Assembly: GCA_964552795.1 (NCBI GenBank)
Contig: CAZKIO010000006.1
Location: forward strand, 62,001 to 126,000
Source: JAEUHZ01 sp964552795
Lineage (GTDB): Bacteria > Planctomycetota > UBA1135 > GCA-002686595
Direction: 5' to 3'
DNA length: 64,000 nt
In this document: in pieces, positions 37,681-46,548 of the stretch
How the letters are laid out: every line of letters begins with the position of its first letter
Position numbering within the stretch: position 1 is the first letter of the stretch
The notes under the pieces: model-generated
Databases searched by the model: none
What the model saw: only the letters and a program-made list of their open reading frames with translations
Told to the model about the DNA's origin: nothing
Made by a program: the position numbers and the translations under genes

Positions 37681-39360
37681 GTGCGCATCCTCTTCGTCTA
37701 CCCCAACCTCTACACGCAGATGGGGTTCAACCACGGCTTGGCGTCGCTGTCGGCCGTGCTGAAGCAGCAGGGGCACGCGACGCGCCTCGTCAACCTCAAC
37801 GAGAACCTGCCGCCGGTGCCGACGCGCGCCGAGCTGTGGGAGCTGGTGCGCGCGTGGCGGCCGGGCCTCGTCGCGTTCTCGTGCCTCACGCAGCAGTACC
37901 GCGAGGCGCGCGAGATCGCCGAGGACCTGCGCGCGCGCGCCGCCGCGGACGGCGTCGCGCCGCCGCCGATCGTGGTCGGCGGCATCCATCCCACGATGGT
38001 GCCCGAGGAGGTCATGGCCGACGGCGCGTGGGACCACGTCGGCGTCGGCGAGTGCGAGGACGCGCTGGCGGAGCTCGTGCGCAGGATCGAGGCCGGCGAG
38101 CGTCCCGACGACGTCGCGAACTTCCTGTCGTGGCGCGGCGGCACGCGGCCGGCGGACGCGGGCCGCGGCACGCACGGACCGGACGCCTGGCAGAGCAACA
38201 AGGTGGGGGAGTTCCCCGACTTCGCGGCGCTGCCGATGCCCGACTACGAGCTGTTCGACGTGCAGCGCATCACCGACCAGAAGCAGGGCTGGTTCGGCCT
38301 GATCAGCTCGCGCGGGTGCCCGTACCGCTGCACGTACTGCCTCAACCACAAGATCGTCGACCGCTACAAGGGCGAGCTCGGTCGCAGCGTCAAGGACATC
38401 GGCTTCTTCCGCTTCCGCTCGGCCGGGAAGATGATCGAGGAGATCCGCTGGATCCTGGGGCGCTACCGCGGCGTCGGCACCTTCATCCTCGACGACGATC
38501 TCTTCACGCAGAACGTGCCGCACGCGCTGGAGTTCTGCGACCTGTACGCGCGGAGCGGCATCGGCGTCCCGTTCGTGGCCAACGCGCACGTGAAGCAGCT
38601 CGACGAGCGCGTGGCCGAGGCGCTGGCGCGCGCCGGCTGCCGCATCCTGAAGCTCGGCATCGAGTCGGGCAGCCCGCGCGTGCGCAAGGATGTGCTGAAG
38701 CGCCACATGACGCAGCGCGACATCCTGGAGACGGTCGCGTCGGCCGAGCGCCACGGCCTGCACTCGTCGGCGTTCGTGATGGTCGGGCTGCCGGGCGAGA
38801 CGCACGCGGAGCGCTGGGAGACGGTGGACCTCCTGGCACAGGCGCGCCTGGGCCGCTTCCGCACGTCGTTCTTCTATCCGTTCCCGGGCACGGATTCGTT
38901 CCGGCTGGCCGTCGACGGCGGGTACTTCGATCCGGCCGCGCAGCACGGTCTCGCGGACTTCACCGAAGGCTCGATCCTCGACTTCGGCGCCGACGAGAAC
39001 CTCTTCATCGACAAGCTCGGCGCGTTGATGCCGTGGTTCGTGAACGCACGCCTCGACCGGCACCGCGAGGCGCCGGCCGCCGCGCGCTGGCGGCCGGAGG
39101 TCGAACGCGTGCTGGCGATGGGCGCGGCGGAGTGGGCCGCCTTCAAGCCGCGCGTGCGCGAGATCGACCGCGAGCTGTCGGCGGCCGCCGCGCGCGCGGG
39201 CGAGGAGCACTACGCCATCCGCTACAACGCGTTCATGGGCGTGCGCAGCGACTTCTACCTGGCCGAGGAGGCCGGCCTCGAGTGGTCCACGGCCAGCGCG
39301 CGCCCGGCGGTGGAGTTGCGCGAGGCCGCGCTGGCGGCTGCCGCGGCCGAGGTCTGCTGA
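37681..39360 (+). CDS. B12-binding radical SAM protein (BchE-like)
   Basis: A 559-residue protein. The N-terminal 150 residues are a cobalamin-binding Rossmann fold (VVGGIHPTMVPEE, GVGECEDALAELV). The radical SAM domain has the cluster motif SRGCPYRCTYC, then GTFILDDDLFTQN and KLGIESGSPRVRKDVLKR. Such enzymes methylate or rearrange lipids, tetrapyrroles or sugars; the substrate is unknown. GTG 37681 (MRILFVYPN start) is preferred; ATG 37657 lies in a TATGCT hexamer that looks like the -10 element. The heptose-type kinase gene starts 4 bases after its stop, so the three downstream genes are probably one operon. Confidence 0.88.
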   Translation: MRILFVYPNLYTQMGFNHGLASLSAVLKQQGHATRLVNLNENLPPVPTRAELWELVRAWRPGLVAFSCLTQQYREAREIAEDLRARAAADGVAPPPIVVGGIHPTMVPEEVMADGAWDHVGVGECEDALAELVRRIEAGERPDDVANFLSWRGGTRPADAGRGTHGPDAWQSNKVGEFPDFAALPMPDYELFDVQRITDQKQGWFGLISSRGCPYRCTYCLNHKIVDRYKGELGRSVKDIGFFRFRSAGKMIEEIRWILGRYRGVGTFILDDDLFTQNVPHALEFCDLYARSGIGVPFVANAHVKQLDERVAEALARAGCRILKLGIESGSPRVRKDVLKRHMTQRDILETVASAERHGLHSSAFVMVGLPGETHAERWETVDLLAQARLGRFRTSFFYPFPGTDSFRLAVDGGYFDPAAQHGLADFTEGSILDFGADENLFIDKLGALMPWFVNARLDRHREAPAAARWRPEVERVLAMGAAEWAAFKPRVREIDRELSAAAARAGEEHYAIRYNAFMGVRSDFYLAEEAGLEWSTASARPAVELREAALAAAAAEVC

Positions 39361-39363
39361 CCG

Positions 39364-40395
39364 ATGGGCCTGGCGGATCTCGCGGGCCGGCGCGTCGCGG
39401 TGCTGGGCGACCTGGTCGCGGACCTGTGGCTGTTCGCGCGCCCGTCGCGTCTCTCGCGCGAGGCGCCGGTCATGGTGCTGCGCCACGAGCGCGAGGAGCT
39501 GGGCTGCGGCGGCGCCGCCAACGTCGCGCGCAACCTGCGCGCGCTGGGCGCCGAAGTCGCGCTGTTCGGTGCCGTCGGTCGCGACGCGCGCGGCCGCGAG
39601 CTCCTCTCCGCGCTCGATGCCGAGGGCATCGACGTGCGCGGGGTGCCGGCGCTCGCGGAGTGGGCCACGCCGACCAAGACGCGCGTGCTGGCGGCCGAGC
39701 CGCGCCGCAACCCCCAGCAGATCCTGCGCATCGACCGCGAGCCGGCCGCGCCGCTGCCGGCCGCGGCGCGTGCGGCAGCCGCCGCGGCCGCGCTGGCCCG
39801 CGCGGACGAGTTCGACGCGCTGCTCGTGTCGGACTACGAGTACGGCGCCGTCGGCGCCGAGGCCGCGGCCGTGTGCGCCGACCGCCTCGCGCGCGGGGGC
39901 GTCGCCGTGCTCGATCCGCGGCGCGAGATCGCCTGCTTCGCGGGCCGACTCACCGCGCTGACGCCCAACGTCGGCGAGCTGGCGTTGCACGCGCGGCGGC
40001 CGGTGGATTCGCTCGGCGCGGCGGCGGCGCTGGCCGAGGCGGCGCGCGAGCTCCTCTTGCGCGCCGGGCCGCGCTGGCTGCTGGTGACGCGCGGCAACCT
40101 GGGGATGGCGCTCTTCGGTGCGGGGATCCCCGACGAGGGCGTCTGGGTGCCGGCCCACGGCGAGGGCGAGATCACCGACGTGTGCGGCGCGGGCGACACC
40201 GCCGCCGCAGTGTTCACGCTGGCGCTGGCCGGCGGATCCGACCCGGTGGGCGCGATGCACCTCGCCAACGCGGCGTCGGGCGTCGTCGTGATGGAGCTGG
40301 GCGCCGCCGTGTGCCGGCCCGAGCAACTGGCGGAAGCCTCCAGGCGCGCGCCCGGCGCGGCGCCGGGCGTGCCCCGGGCCGCGGAGCGCGCGTGA
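39364..40395 (+). CDS. PfkB-family sugar kinase, like the kinase half of HldE (HldA-like)
   Basis: A 343-residue protein. VLGDLVADLWLFARPSRLSREAP and CGGAANVARN mirror the kinase half of HldE (compare the gene at 17552). The C-terminal catalytic motif is DVCGAGDT. It would phosphorylate the 1 position of a heptose 7-phosphate or a similar sugar phosphate. It overlaps the following nucleotidyltransferase by 4 bases (GTGA), giving a split HldA/HldC arrangement alongside the fused HldE. A different sugar is likely, since HldE is complete. Confidence 0.85.
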   Translation: MGLADLAGRRVAVLGDLVADLWLFARPSRLSREAPVMVLRHEREELGCGGAANVARNLRALGAEVALFGAVGRDARGRELLSALDAEGIDVRGVPALAEWATPTKTRVLAAEPRRNPQQILRIDREPAAPLPAAARAAAAAAALARADEFDALLVSDYEYGAVGAEAAAVCADRLARGGVAVLDPRREIACFAGRLTALTPNVGELALHARRPVDSLGAAAALAEAARELLLRAGPRWLLVTRGNLGMALFGAGIPDEGVWVPAHGEGEITDVCGAGDTAAAVFTLALAGGSDPVGAMHLANAASGVVVMELGAAVCRPEQLAEASRRAPGAAPGVPRAAERA

Positions 40396-40886
40396 ACGAC
40401 GCACGCACCTTGTGGGAGCGCGACGCGCTGGCCGCGCACCTCGAGCGCCTGCGGAGCGCCGGCCGCGCACGGCGCGTCGTGCTCGCCAACGGCTGCTTCG
40501 ACCTCGTGCACGTCGGCCACGTGCGCTACCTGGAGGACGCGCGCGCGCGCGGCGACACCCTGGTGGTGGCGCTCAACACGGACGCCTCCGTGCGCGCGCT
40601 GAAGGGCGCAGGCCGCCCGCTGGTGCCGTTGGCCGAGCGCGCGGAACTCGTCGGCGCGCTGCGCTGCGTGGATTTCGTGACGTCCTTCGCCGAGCCGACG
40701 CTGGAGACGACGCTGCGACGCCTGCGGCCCCAGGTGCACGCCAAGGGCACCGACTACACCGCCGCGAACGTGCCCGAAGCGGCGGTCGACCGCGAGCTCG
40801 GCATCGAGATCGCGATCTGCGGGGACCCCAAGGCGCGCTCCTCCAGCGACCTGATCGGCCGGCTGCCCTCCGCCGGAACGCGGTGA
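40392..40886 (+). CDS. Cytidylyltransferase-family protein, like the adenylyltransferase half of HldE (HldC-like)
   Basis: A 164-residue protein. ANGCFDLVHVGHVRYLEDARARG carries the HxGH nucleotide-binding motif, KGAGRPLVPLAER is the next conserved loop, and KGTDYTAANVPE corresponds to the GQDW region of HldE. GTG 40392 overlaps the kinase stop, and its own stop overlaps the permease GTG. It should activate a sugar 1-phosphate with ATP or another nucleotide. Together with the kinase before it, it forms a complete activation pair. Confidence 0.88.
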   Translation: MNDARTLWERDALAAHLERLRSAGRARRVVLANGCFDLVHVGHVRYLEDARARGDTLVVALNTDASVRALKGAGRPLVPLAERAELVGALRCVDFVTSFAEPTLETTLRRLRPQVHAKGTDYTAANVPEAAVDRELGIEIAICGDPKARSSSDLIGRLPSAGTR

Positions 40887-41710
40887 ACGGTCCCGTCAGC
40901 GCGCGTCCGCGCCGATTGCCGCTGGCCGTCCTGGGCCTCGCCATCGGCACCTACAGCGCGCTGTGCGGCATCGGCGGCGGCGTGTTCGCCGTGCCGCTCT
41001 TGCACTACGTGCACAGGATCCCGTTGCGCACCGCGGTGGCCGAGTCGCTGGTGCTCGTCGCCGCTTCGACGACCAGCGCGACTTTGATCGAGCTCGCGCA
41101 TCCCGAGTCGGCCCTGCGCCTGGACATGGTGCTCGCGCTCGTCGCCGGCAGCCTGATCGGCGCGCGCCTGGGCTTCGGGCTCTCCAGGCGCGTGTCGACG
41201 AACGGCCTGAAGGCCTGGTTCGCCGTGTTCCTCGCCGCGATCGCCGTGCAGATGCTCGTCGACGGCGGGACGCGCGACGCGTTCGGGGCCGCGCTGGCGC
41301 CGCAGGCGGCGCTCGCGCCGTCCCAGTGGGCGCTCGTCGCCGCCACCGGACTCGTGGCGGGCGCGTCCGCGCCGATCTTCGGCATCGGCGGCGGCCTGGT
41401 CGCCGTGCCGATCCTGATCCACCTCTTCCCCGACCTGGGGTTCCTGGCGGCGCGCGCGTGCAGCCTGGCGATGTCGATGGTGGCCGCGCTGCAGTCGCTG
41501 TTCCTCTACCGCCAGGGCGGCGAGCTCAAGGAACCGGCGGCCCTGTGGCTGGCGGGCGGCGGCCTCGTCGGCGCGGCGCTCGGCGTGCAGCTCGTGCACG
41601 TCCCGGCGGTCACCAGCGCGGCGCGCGGCCTCGTGGCGTTCGCCCTGGCGTTCGCCGCGCTGCGCTTCGGCTGGGACCTGTGGCGGGCGCGCCGCGCAAG
41701 CGCGGGCTGA
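40883..41710 (+). CDS. TauE/SafE-family membrane transporter
   Basis: A 275-residue inner-membrane protein with about eight hydrophobic helices. The family's duplicated glycine motif is seen twice: GIGGGVFAVPLL near residue 25 and GIGGGLVAVPIL near residue 170. TauE/SafE proteins export small sulfur-containing or organic anions. GTG 40883 overlaps the previous stop, so it is co-translated with the sugar-activation pair. A link between its substrate and that pathway is unproven. Confidence 0.88.
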   Translation: MNGPVSARPRRLPLAVLGLAIGTYSALCGIGGGVFAVPLLHYVHRIPLRTAVAESLVLVAASTTSATLIELAHPESALRLDMVLALVAGSLIGARLGFGLSRRVSTNGLKAWFAVFLAAIAVQMLVDGGTRDAFGAALAPQAALAPSQWALVAATGLVAGASAPIFGIGGGLVAVPILIHLFPDLGFLAARACSLAMSMVAALQSLFLYRQGGELKEPAALWLAGGGLVGAALGVQLVHVPAVTSAARGLVAFALAFAALRFGWDLWRARRASAG

Positions 41711-41850
41711 ACCCGGCGACCCGCGGCGCGGGCCCGGCGGCCGCGTTGCACGGTCCGTACCTCTCCTTTCCCGACGGGGCGCGCCGCGGCGCTAGGCTGG
41801 ACGCGGACCTGGGACGGCCGGTCCGCGGCCGTCCTCCCGAACCCGAATCG

Positions 41851-41856
41851 AAGGAG
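41851..41856 (+). promoter_or_regulatory. Ribosome binding site of the small secreted protein gene
   Basis: AAGGAG ends 6 bases before ATG 41863. A TAGGCT hexamer at about 41792 may be the -10 element. Confidence 0.5.
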
Positions 41857-41862
41857 CCGACC

Positions 41863-42369
41863 ATGCGTCGCACCGTCCTGTCGTTGTCCCTGGGTCTCTC
41901 CGCGCTGGCCTGCGGCGTGTTCGCCGTGAACTCGGCCTTCGCGCCGCCACAGGGCCCGTGCGAGAACGTGTTCCCGCACGAGCCCGTAGTCATCTTCGAG
42001 GTCACCGGCAGCACGCTGTGCTGCCCGATCGACTTCCAGATGACCGTGTACTCCGACGGCCTCGTGCGCGGCGCGGCGACCGCGGGCGGCAGCACGACCA
42101 GCCTGGGCGCGACCGGCAACGCCCAGGTCGGCCACGTCACGCCGGCGCAGGTGCAGTCCCTGCTCGTCGACCTCGGCCAACTCGGCGCGGGGACCGGCTG
42201 CGACCGGCCCGAGCTCCTGTCGGACACGCCGCTCTCCACGCTGACGATCATCCGCGGCAGCACGGACTCGCGCTCGCGCACGTGGTCGTGGCTGGGCGAC
42301 GACGGCACCGCGGGCGCGATCACGCAGCGCCTGCAGGCCTTCCGGGCGCTGGCGCTGCCGGGCTTCTGA
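41863..42369 (+). CDS. Small secreted protein, unknown family
   Basis: A 168-residue protein with a signal peptide (about residues 1-27). The mature part has a beta-rich stretch (VVIFEVTGSTLCCPIDFQMTVYSDGLVRG) followed by a helix and STLTIIRG. The CC pair and one later cysteine could form disulfides. I do not recognise a family or enzyme motif. The stop codon touches the left arm of a 16-bp inverted repeat, and the next gene converges from the other side. Confidence 0.7.
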   Translation: MRRTVLSLSLGLSALACGVFAVNSAFAPPQGPCENVFPHEPVVIFEVTGSTLCCPIDFQMTVYSDGLVRGAATAGGSTTSLGATGNAQVGHVTPAQVQSLLVDLGQLGAGTGCDRPELLSDTPLSTLTIIRGSTDSRSRTWSWLGDDGTAGAITQRLQAFRALALPGF

Positions 42370-42441
42370 GAGCCTGTGAAGGAATCGGAGACGCCCGCCA
42401 TGCGCACCCTGCCAGGCATCCCCGCTTCCTTCACAGGCTCT
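42369..42441. repeat. Perfect 16-bp inverted repeat between convergent genes
   Basis: AGAGCCTGTGAAGGAA (42369-42384) and TTCCTTCACAGGCTCT (42426-42441) flank a 41-base loop. The element begins at the last base of a stop codon, within a convergent pair, so it could serve as a two-way terminator or be a REP-like dispersed repeat. I saw no second copy in this window. Confidence 0.75.
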
Positions 42442-42542
42442 GAGCGGCGCGGTCGCCCGCAAGCGAGCGGGGCGCGGTCCGTGTGGACCGCGCCCCGCGT
42501 GCTTGGGCGCCCGGGCCGACGGGGCCCGCGGCACGGAGCGGA

Positions 42543-43547
42543 TCAGTCGTGGAAGATGCCCGTCGAGATCAGCTCGCCGTGCGTCGGGTTCTGGTCCTTC
42601 ATGTAGGGGATGATCGCGCCGGAGTAGCCGTTCCAGGACGTGATCTGCGCGGCCAGGATGGCCGGGTCGTTGATGCTGTCGGCCGTGGAGTAGGCCACGC
42701 CGCCGTTGATGCGGTACCAGCCCGACTCCGAGCTGCCGACCGTCTCGGTCGAGTTGTTGTTGCTGGCCAGCAGCGTCGAGTCCAGGAACGCGCCGTTGAT
42801 GTTCTGCAGCCGCACCTTGGCCCAGCAGCGGAACTGGTACTGCGCGGAGAACACCTCTTCGTTGTCGTTGTAGATCAGGAAGTTCACGATCGCGAAGAAC
42901 TGGCTCGCGCCCGACAGGTTGATCAGCACCAGGTGCGTCGCGCGGTTGGCCTTCTCGCCGAAGAAGTGCGGGACCATGATCTTGTCGCACACGCGCTCGT
43001 ACTCCGCGCCGTTGAGGTCGCGGATGCCGTTGGCCGGCGCGAAGTCGGTCGGCGCGCCCTGGCTGAGCGCGCGGCCGGCGCGGAACGTGTACGGCGTCAT
43101 CTCGTAGGCGTCGCTGGGCGCGGCCTGGAACGCGCTGCCGATCAGCCAGTTCCAGGCGATCGCCTGGCCCGAGAACGGGTTCTTGGCGAACACGTACAGG
43201 TAGCCGCGCGGGAAGTTGGGGTTGTCGATGTTCGACGCGACCGTGATCGTGTCGTTGGGCGTCAGGCGGCGCGTACGGTTGGCCTCGCCGCAGTAGAAGT
43301 TCCCGATCGGATCGCCGTTGATGTACACGAACTCGACGTCCACGGTGCCGGCGAAGCCGAAGCCCACCGGTGTGAAGTCGGCGTTGGTGTTGGTGACGGT
43401 GACCGCCGTGAACCCGGCGCCTGTCGAGTGGTCGATGACCGGGAAGAGCAGCAGGCTGCCCGGCTCAGGGGCGCCGTTGCCGGCCGTCGCGGGAAGTGCA
43501 AGCAACGCGGCGGTGAGCGCGGCCGCGAGGAATCGGAACGAACGCAT
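42543..43547 (-). CDS. Secreted protein, unknown family
   Basis: A 334-residue protein with a signal peptide (about residues 1-22, ending LPATAG). The mature part is rich in Asn, Phe, Tyr and Thr, with text such as SLLLFPVIDHSTGAGFTAVTVTNTN, which looks like a beta-sandwich. It resembles large planctomycete secreted proteins of unknown use; no enzyme residues can be named. ATG 43547 begins the signal peptide. The gene has 210 bases upstream with no other feature before the glutamate dehydrogenase-like gene. Confidence 0.75.
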   Translation of the reverse strand: MRSFRFLAAALTAALLALPATAGNGAPEPGSLLLFPVIDHSTGAGFTAVTVTNTNADFTPVGFGFAGTVDVEFVYINGDPIGNFYCGEANRTRRLTPNDTITVASNIDNPNFPRGYLYVFAKNPFSGQAIAWNWLIGSAFQAAPSDAYEMTPYTFRAGRALSQGAPTDFAPANGIRDLNGAEYERVCDKIMVPHFFGEKANRATHLVLINLSGASQFFAIVNFLIYNDNEEVFSAQYQFRCWAKVRLQNINGAFLDSTLLASNNNSTETVGSSESGWYRINGGVAYSTADSINDPAILAAQITSWNGYSGAIIPYMKDQNPTHGELISTGIFHD

Positions 43548-43757
43548 GGTGCAGACTCTCGTGAGGGAACGGTGGCCGATGCGCGGCATCGGGGGGGCAG
43601 TCTCCAGCGCGGACACCCGCGGGGACCGGCGACTGCAGGCCGTGAGCGTAGCGCGGCGCGCCCGATCTGGCGAGCGCGCGGGTGCGGGAGAGCCGGGCCG
43701 CCCTCAGGCGGAGCGCCGCTCCTTAGGAGTCTGCAAAATGGGCGCCCGCGCCGCGCC

Positions 43758-45071
43758 TCAGGCGTAGACGCCGCGCAGCCGGTCGGCCTGGCTGACGCGC
43801 TGCACGGCCAGCATGTGCGCCGCCATGCGCAGGCGCACGCGGTGCTCCTGCGACAGGGCGAGCACCTGGTTCCAGGCCTCGGTCATGTAGCGCAGGAGCC
43901 GCTCGTGGACCGTGTCCGGCGTCCAGGTGTAGCCGGCGCGGTTCTGGACCCACTCGAAGTAGTTCACGACCGCGCCGCCGCCCGTCGAGAGGATGTCGGG
44001 GACGATCAGCACGCCGCGCTCGGCCAGGAACCGGTCGGCGCGCGACGAGACGGAGCCGTGCGCGCCCTCGATGATCAGCTTCGCCTGCAGCTGCCGCGCG
44101 ATGCGCAGGTGCACGGTGCCGGCCACGGCGCAGGGGATCAGCACGTCGCAGGGCCGCACGAGCATCTCCTCGTTCGAGATGCGCTCGAAATCGCCGGTGG
44201 CGCCGCGCAGCGAGCCGTTGGCCGCACGGTGCGCGAGCAGCGCGCCGACGTCGAGCGCCCCGGAGTTGTAGAACCCGCCGTGGATGTCGGACAGGCCGAC
44301 CACGCGGTAGCCGTCCTGGATCAGGAGCTGCGCCAGGTGGCCGCCGCGCATGCCCGCGCCCTGGATGATGATGCGCGCGCCGTCGCGCGCGACGCCGGCC
44401 GCGTCCAGCGCCGGGCCCAGCACCGCGCGCAGACCCTGCGCGACGGACTCGGTGTGGCCGTGCGTCCCGCACAAGGCCAGCGGCTTGCCGGTGACGGTCG
44501 CGTTCTCGGTCTGCCGCGCGTGCATCGAGACCGTGTCCATGACCCAGGCCATGACGTTCTCGTCGGTCGCCACGTCGGACGAGAAGATGTCGCGGTCGGG
44601 ACCGACGTCCGAGAGGAGGCCCGAGACGTAGCGGCGCACGGCGCGCTCGACCTCGCCGCGGCTGTGGCGCGAGGCGGCCATGCGGATCCCGCCGGCCGAG
44701 CCGCCGAAGGGGATGTCGAGCACGGCGCACTTCCAGGTCATCCAACCGGCCAGCGCGCGCAGCTCGTCCATGCGCACGCTGGAGTGGATGCGCAGCGGGC
44801 CGAAGTAGGGGCCCAGGCCCGCGTTGTGCTGCACGCGGAAGCCGTCGAACACGGCGAGAGCTCCGACGTCGAGCTGCACCGGCAGCGACACCTGGATCTC
44901 GCGGTCGGGCTTGCGCAGGATCGCGTACAGGTCGGGGTCCAGGCCCAGGCGGTCGGCGGCTTCGTCGAAGCTCGCCATCATCGTCGCGAACGGGTTCTCG
45001 TCCTCGACCGAGTGCGTCACCGGCGCGAGGTCGTCGAACTCCAGGCCCGAGAGGTCGTTCGTGCCGATCAC
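43758..45071 (-). CDS. Glutamate dehydrogenase paralogue lacking catalytic lysines (probable regulatory subunit)
   Basis: A 437-residue protein of full glutamate dehydrogenase length. It keeps the core layout (FRVQHN, MTWKCAVLDIPFGG, SYFEW-like VNYFEWVQNR) and a glycine-rich dinucleotide motif (IIIQGAGMRGGHLAQ). Compared with the upstream gene, the substrate lysine of the KGG motif is phenylalanine (F90), the catalytic lysine of GGGKGG is alanine (A126, in GGSAGG), while K114 and D166 remain. It is unlikely to be catalytic. GTG 45071 overlaps the stop of the active-looking gene. Thermus thermophilus has a catalytic/regulatory glutamate dehydrogenase pair, which this arrangement resembles. Confidence 0.85.
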   Translation of the reverse strand: MIGTNDLSGLEFDDLAPVTHSVEDENPFATMMASFDEAADRLGLDPDLYAILRKPDREIQVSLPVQLDVGALAVFDGFRVQHNAGLGPYFGPLRIHSSVRMDELRALAGWMTWKCAVLDIPFGGSAGGIRMAASRHSRGEVERAVRRYVSGLLSDVGPDRDIFSSDVATDENVMAWVMDTVSMHARQTENATVTGKPLALCGTHGHTESVAQGLRAVLGPALDAAGVARDGARIIIQGAGMRGGHLAQLLIQDGYRVVGLSDIHGGFYNSGALDVGALLAHRAANGSLRGATGDFERISNEEMLVRPCDVLIPCAVAGTVHLRIARQLQAKLIIEGAHGSVSSRADRFLAERGVLIVPDILSTGGGAVVNYFEWVQNRAGYTWTPDTVHERLLRYMTEAWNQVLALSQEHRVRLRMAAHMLAVQRVSQADRLRGVYA

Positions 45072-46357
45072 GCGAACACTCCCCGCAGGCGATACACGGT
45101 CGCGACGCGGTCGATCGCCAGGATGTAGGCCGCGATGCGCATCGAGACCTTGTGGCGCTCGGCCACCGCGGCCACGTCGCCGAAGGCCTTGACCATGATC
45201 TGCTCGAGCGTGTTGTTCACGCGCTCCTCGGTCCAGAAGTAGCCCATGCGGTCCTGGACCCACTCGAAGTAGCTGACCGTGACGCCGCCGGCATTGGCCA
45301 GGATGTCGGGCACGACCAGGATGCCGCGCTCGTCGAGGCGCCGGCTGGCGACGGCCGTGCAGGGCCCGTTGGCCCCCTCGACGATCAGGCGCGTCTGCAC
45401 GCGGTCGACGTTCTCGCTGGTGATCTGGTTCTCGGTCGCGGCCGGCACCAGCACCTCGCAGGGGATCTCCAGCACGGCCTTGCCGGCCGGCATGGCCTGC
45501 GCCTCCTTGAAGCCCGTCAGGCGGCCGTTCGACTTGAGGTGCGCCAGCACCGCGGGCACGTCCAGGCCCTTCTCGTTCAGCACGGCGCCGTACTGGTCGC
45601 TCATGCAGATGATCTTGTAGCCCTCGCGGTGCAGCAGCATCGCGCCGATTCCGCCCACGTTGCCCGAGCCCTGCACGACGACGCGCGCGTCCTGCGGCCG
45701 GATGCCCAGCTTCTTCAGCGCCTCGCGCGTGATCAGCATCACGCCGCGGCCCGTGGCCTCGGTGCGGCCGCGGCTGCCGCCCAGCGCGATCGGCTTGCCG
45801 GTCACGACGGCCGTGGTCGTCTTGCGCACGTGCATCGAGTACGTGTCCATCAGCCACGCCATCGTCTGCTCGTTCGTGTTCATGTCGGGCGCCGGCACGT
45901 CGCGGTCGGGGCCCAGGATGTCGAGGATGGCCGAGGTGTAGCGGCGCGTGATGCGCTCGAGCTCGCCGATCGACAGGTTGCGCGGATCGCAGATCACGCC
46001 GCCCTTGCCGCCGCCGAAGGGCACGTCGACGACGGCACACTTCCACGTCATCCACGCCGCCAGCGCGCGCACCTCGTCGAGGTTGACGTCGGGCGCGTAG
46101 CGGATGCCGCCCTTGCACGGACCGCGCGAGAAGTTGTGCTGCACGCGGTAGCCCGTGAACACCTCGACGCGCCCGTCGTCCATCAGGACCGGGATCGCGA
46201 CCGTCATCTCCCGGTCGGGACGGCGCAGCACCTCGCGCAGGCCCTGGTCCAGGCCCAGCAGGTCGGCAGCCGTGTCGAACAGCTGCGCCATCGATTGGAA
46301 CGGGTTGAACTCGTCGGCGGGCGCGGTCGTGCGCTTCGCGGCGGGGGCTTGGGACAT
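45068..46357 (-). CDS. gdhA: Glutamate dehydrogenase, catalytic
   Basis: A 429-residue protein, the usual length for the hexameric bacterial enzyme. It interconverts glutamate with 2-oxoglutarate and ammonium using NAD(P). The glutamate-binding lysines are present: K82 in GPCKGGIR, K106 in MTWKCA and catalytic K118 in GGGKGG, with D158 in VPAPDMNT. The Rossmann motif is VVVQGSGNVGG. Cofactor preference was not determined. The downstream paralogue overlaps its stop by 4 bases, so they are made in a fixed ratio. The divergent kinase gene starts 191 bases away. Confidence 0.95.
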   Translation of the reverse strand: MSQAPAAKRTTAPADEFNPFQSMAQLFDTAADLLGLDQGLREVLRRPDREMTVAIPVLMDDGRVEVFTGYRVQHNFSRGPCKGGIRYAPDVNLDEVRALAAWMTWKCAVVDVPFGGGKGGVICDPRNLSIGELERITRRYTSAILDILGPDRDVPAPDMNTNEQTMAWLMDTYSMHVRKTTTAVVTGKPIALGGSRGRTEATGRGVMLITREALKKLGIRPQDARVVVQGSGNVGGIGAMLLHREGYKIICMSDQYGAVLNEKGLDVPAVLAHLKSNGRLTGFKEAQAMPAGKAVLEIPCEVLVPAATENQITSENVDRVQTRLIVEGANGPCTAVASRRLDERGILVVPDILANAGGVTVSYFEWVQDRMGYFWTEERVNNTLEQIMVKAFGDVAAVAERHKVSMRIAAYILAIDRVATVYRLRGVFA

Positions 46358-46534
46358 GGGTCGATCCGGTTTCTGAAGCCGGGGTAGGGAGGGCCGCGCG
46401 GGCGGTACCCGAGAGCACCGCCAGGAGGGCGGCGAGCCCTAGAGGTTAGGGGTCGGCGGGCGCGAGCGCGAGGGGGGGGCCGCACCCGGAGCCGCCTCGG
46501 CCCCGCGCGGCGCTGCGATCGGCGCCGGGGGCGC

Positions 46535-46540
46535 TACGAT
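46535..46540 (+). promoter_or_regulatory. Possible -10 element of the heptose/Kdo kinase gene
   Basis: TACGAT lies 8 bases before ATG 46549. No convincing -35 is seen at the expected spacing. If real, the mRNA is almost leaderless. Confidence 0.35.
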
Positions 46541-46548
46541 CCGCGGCG

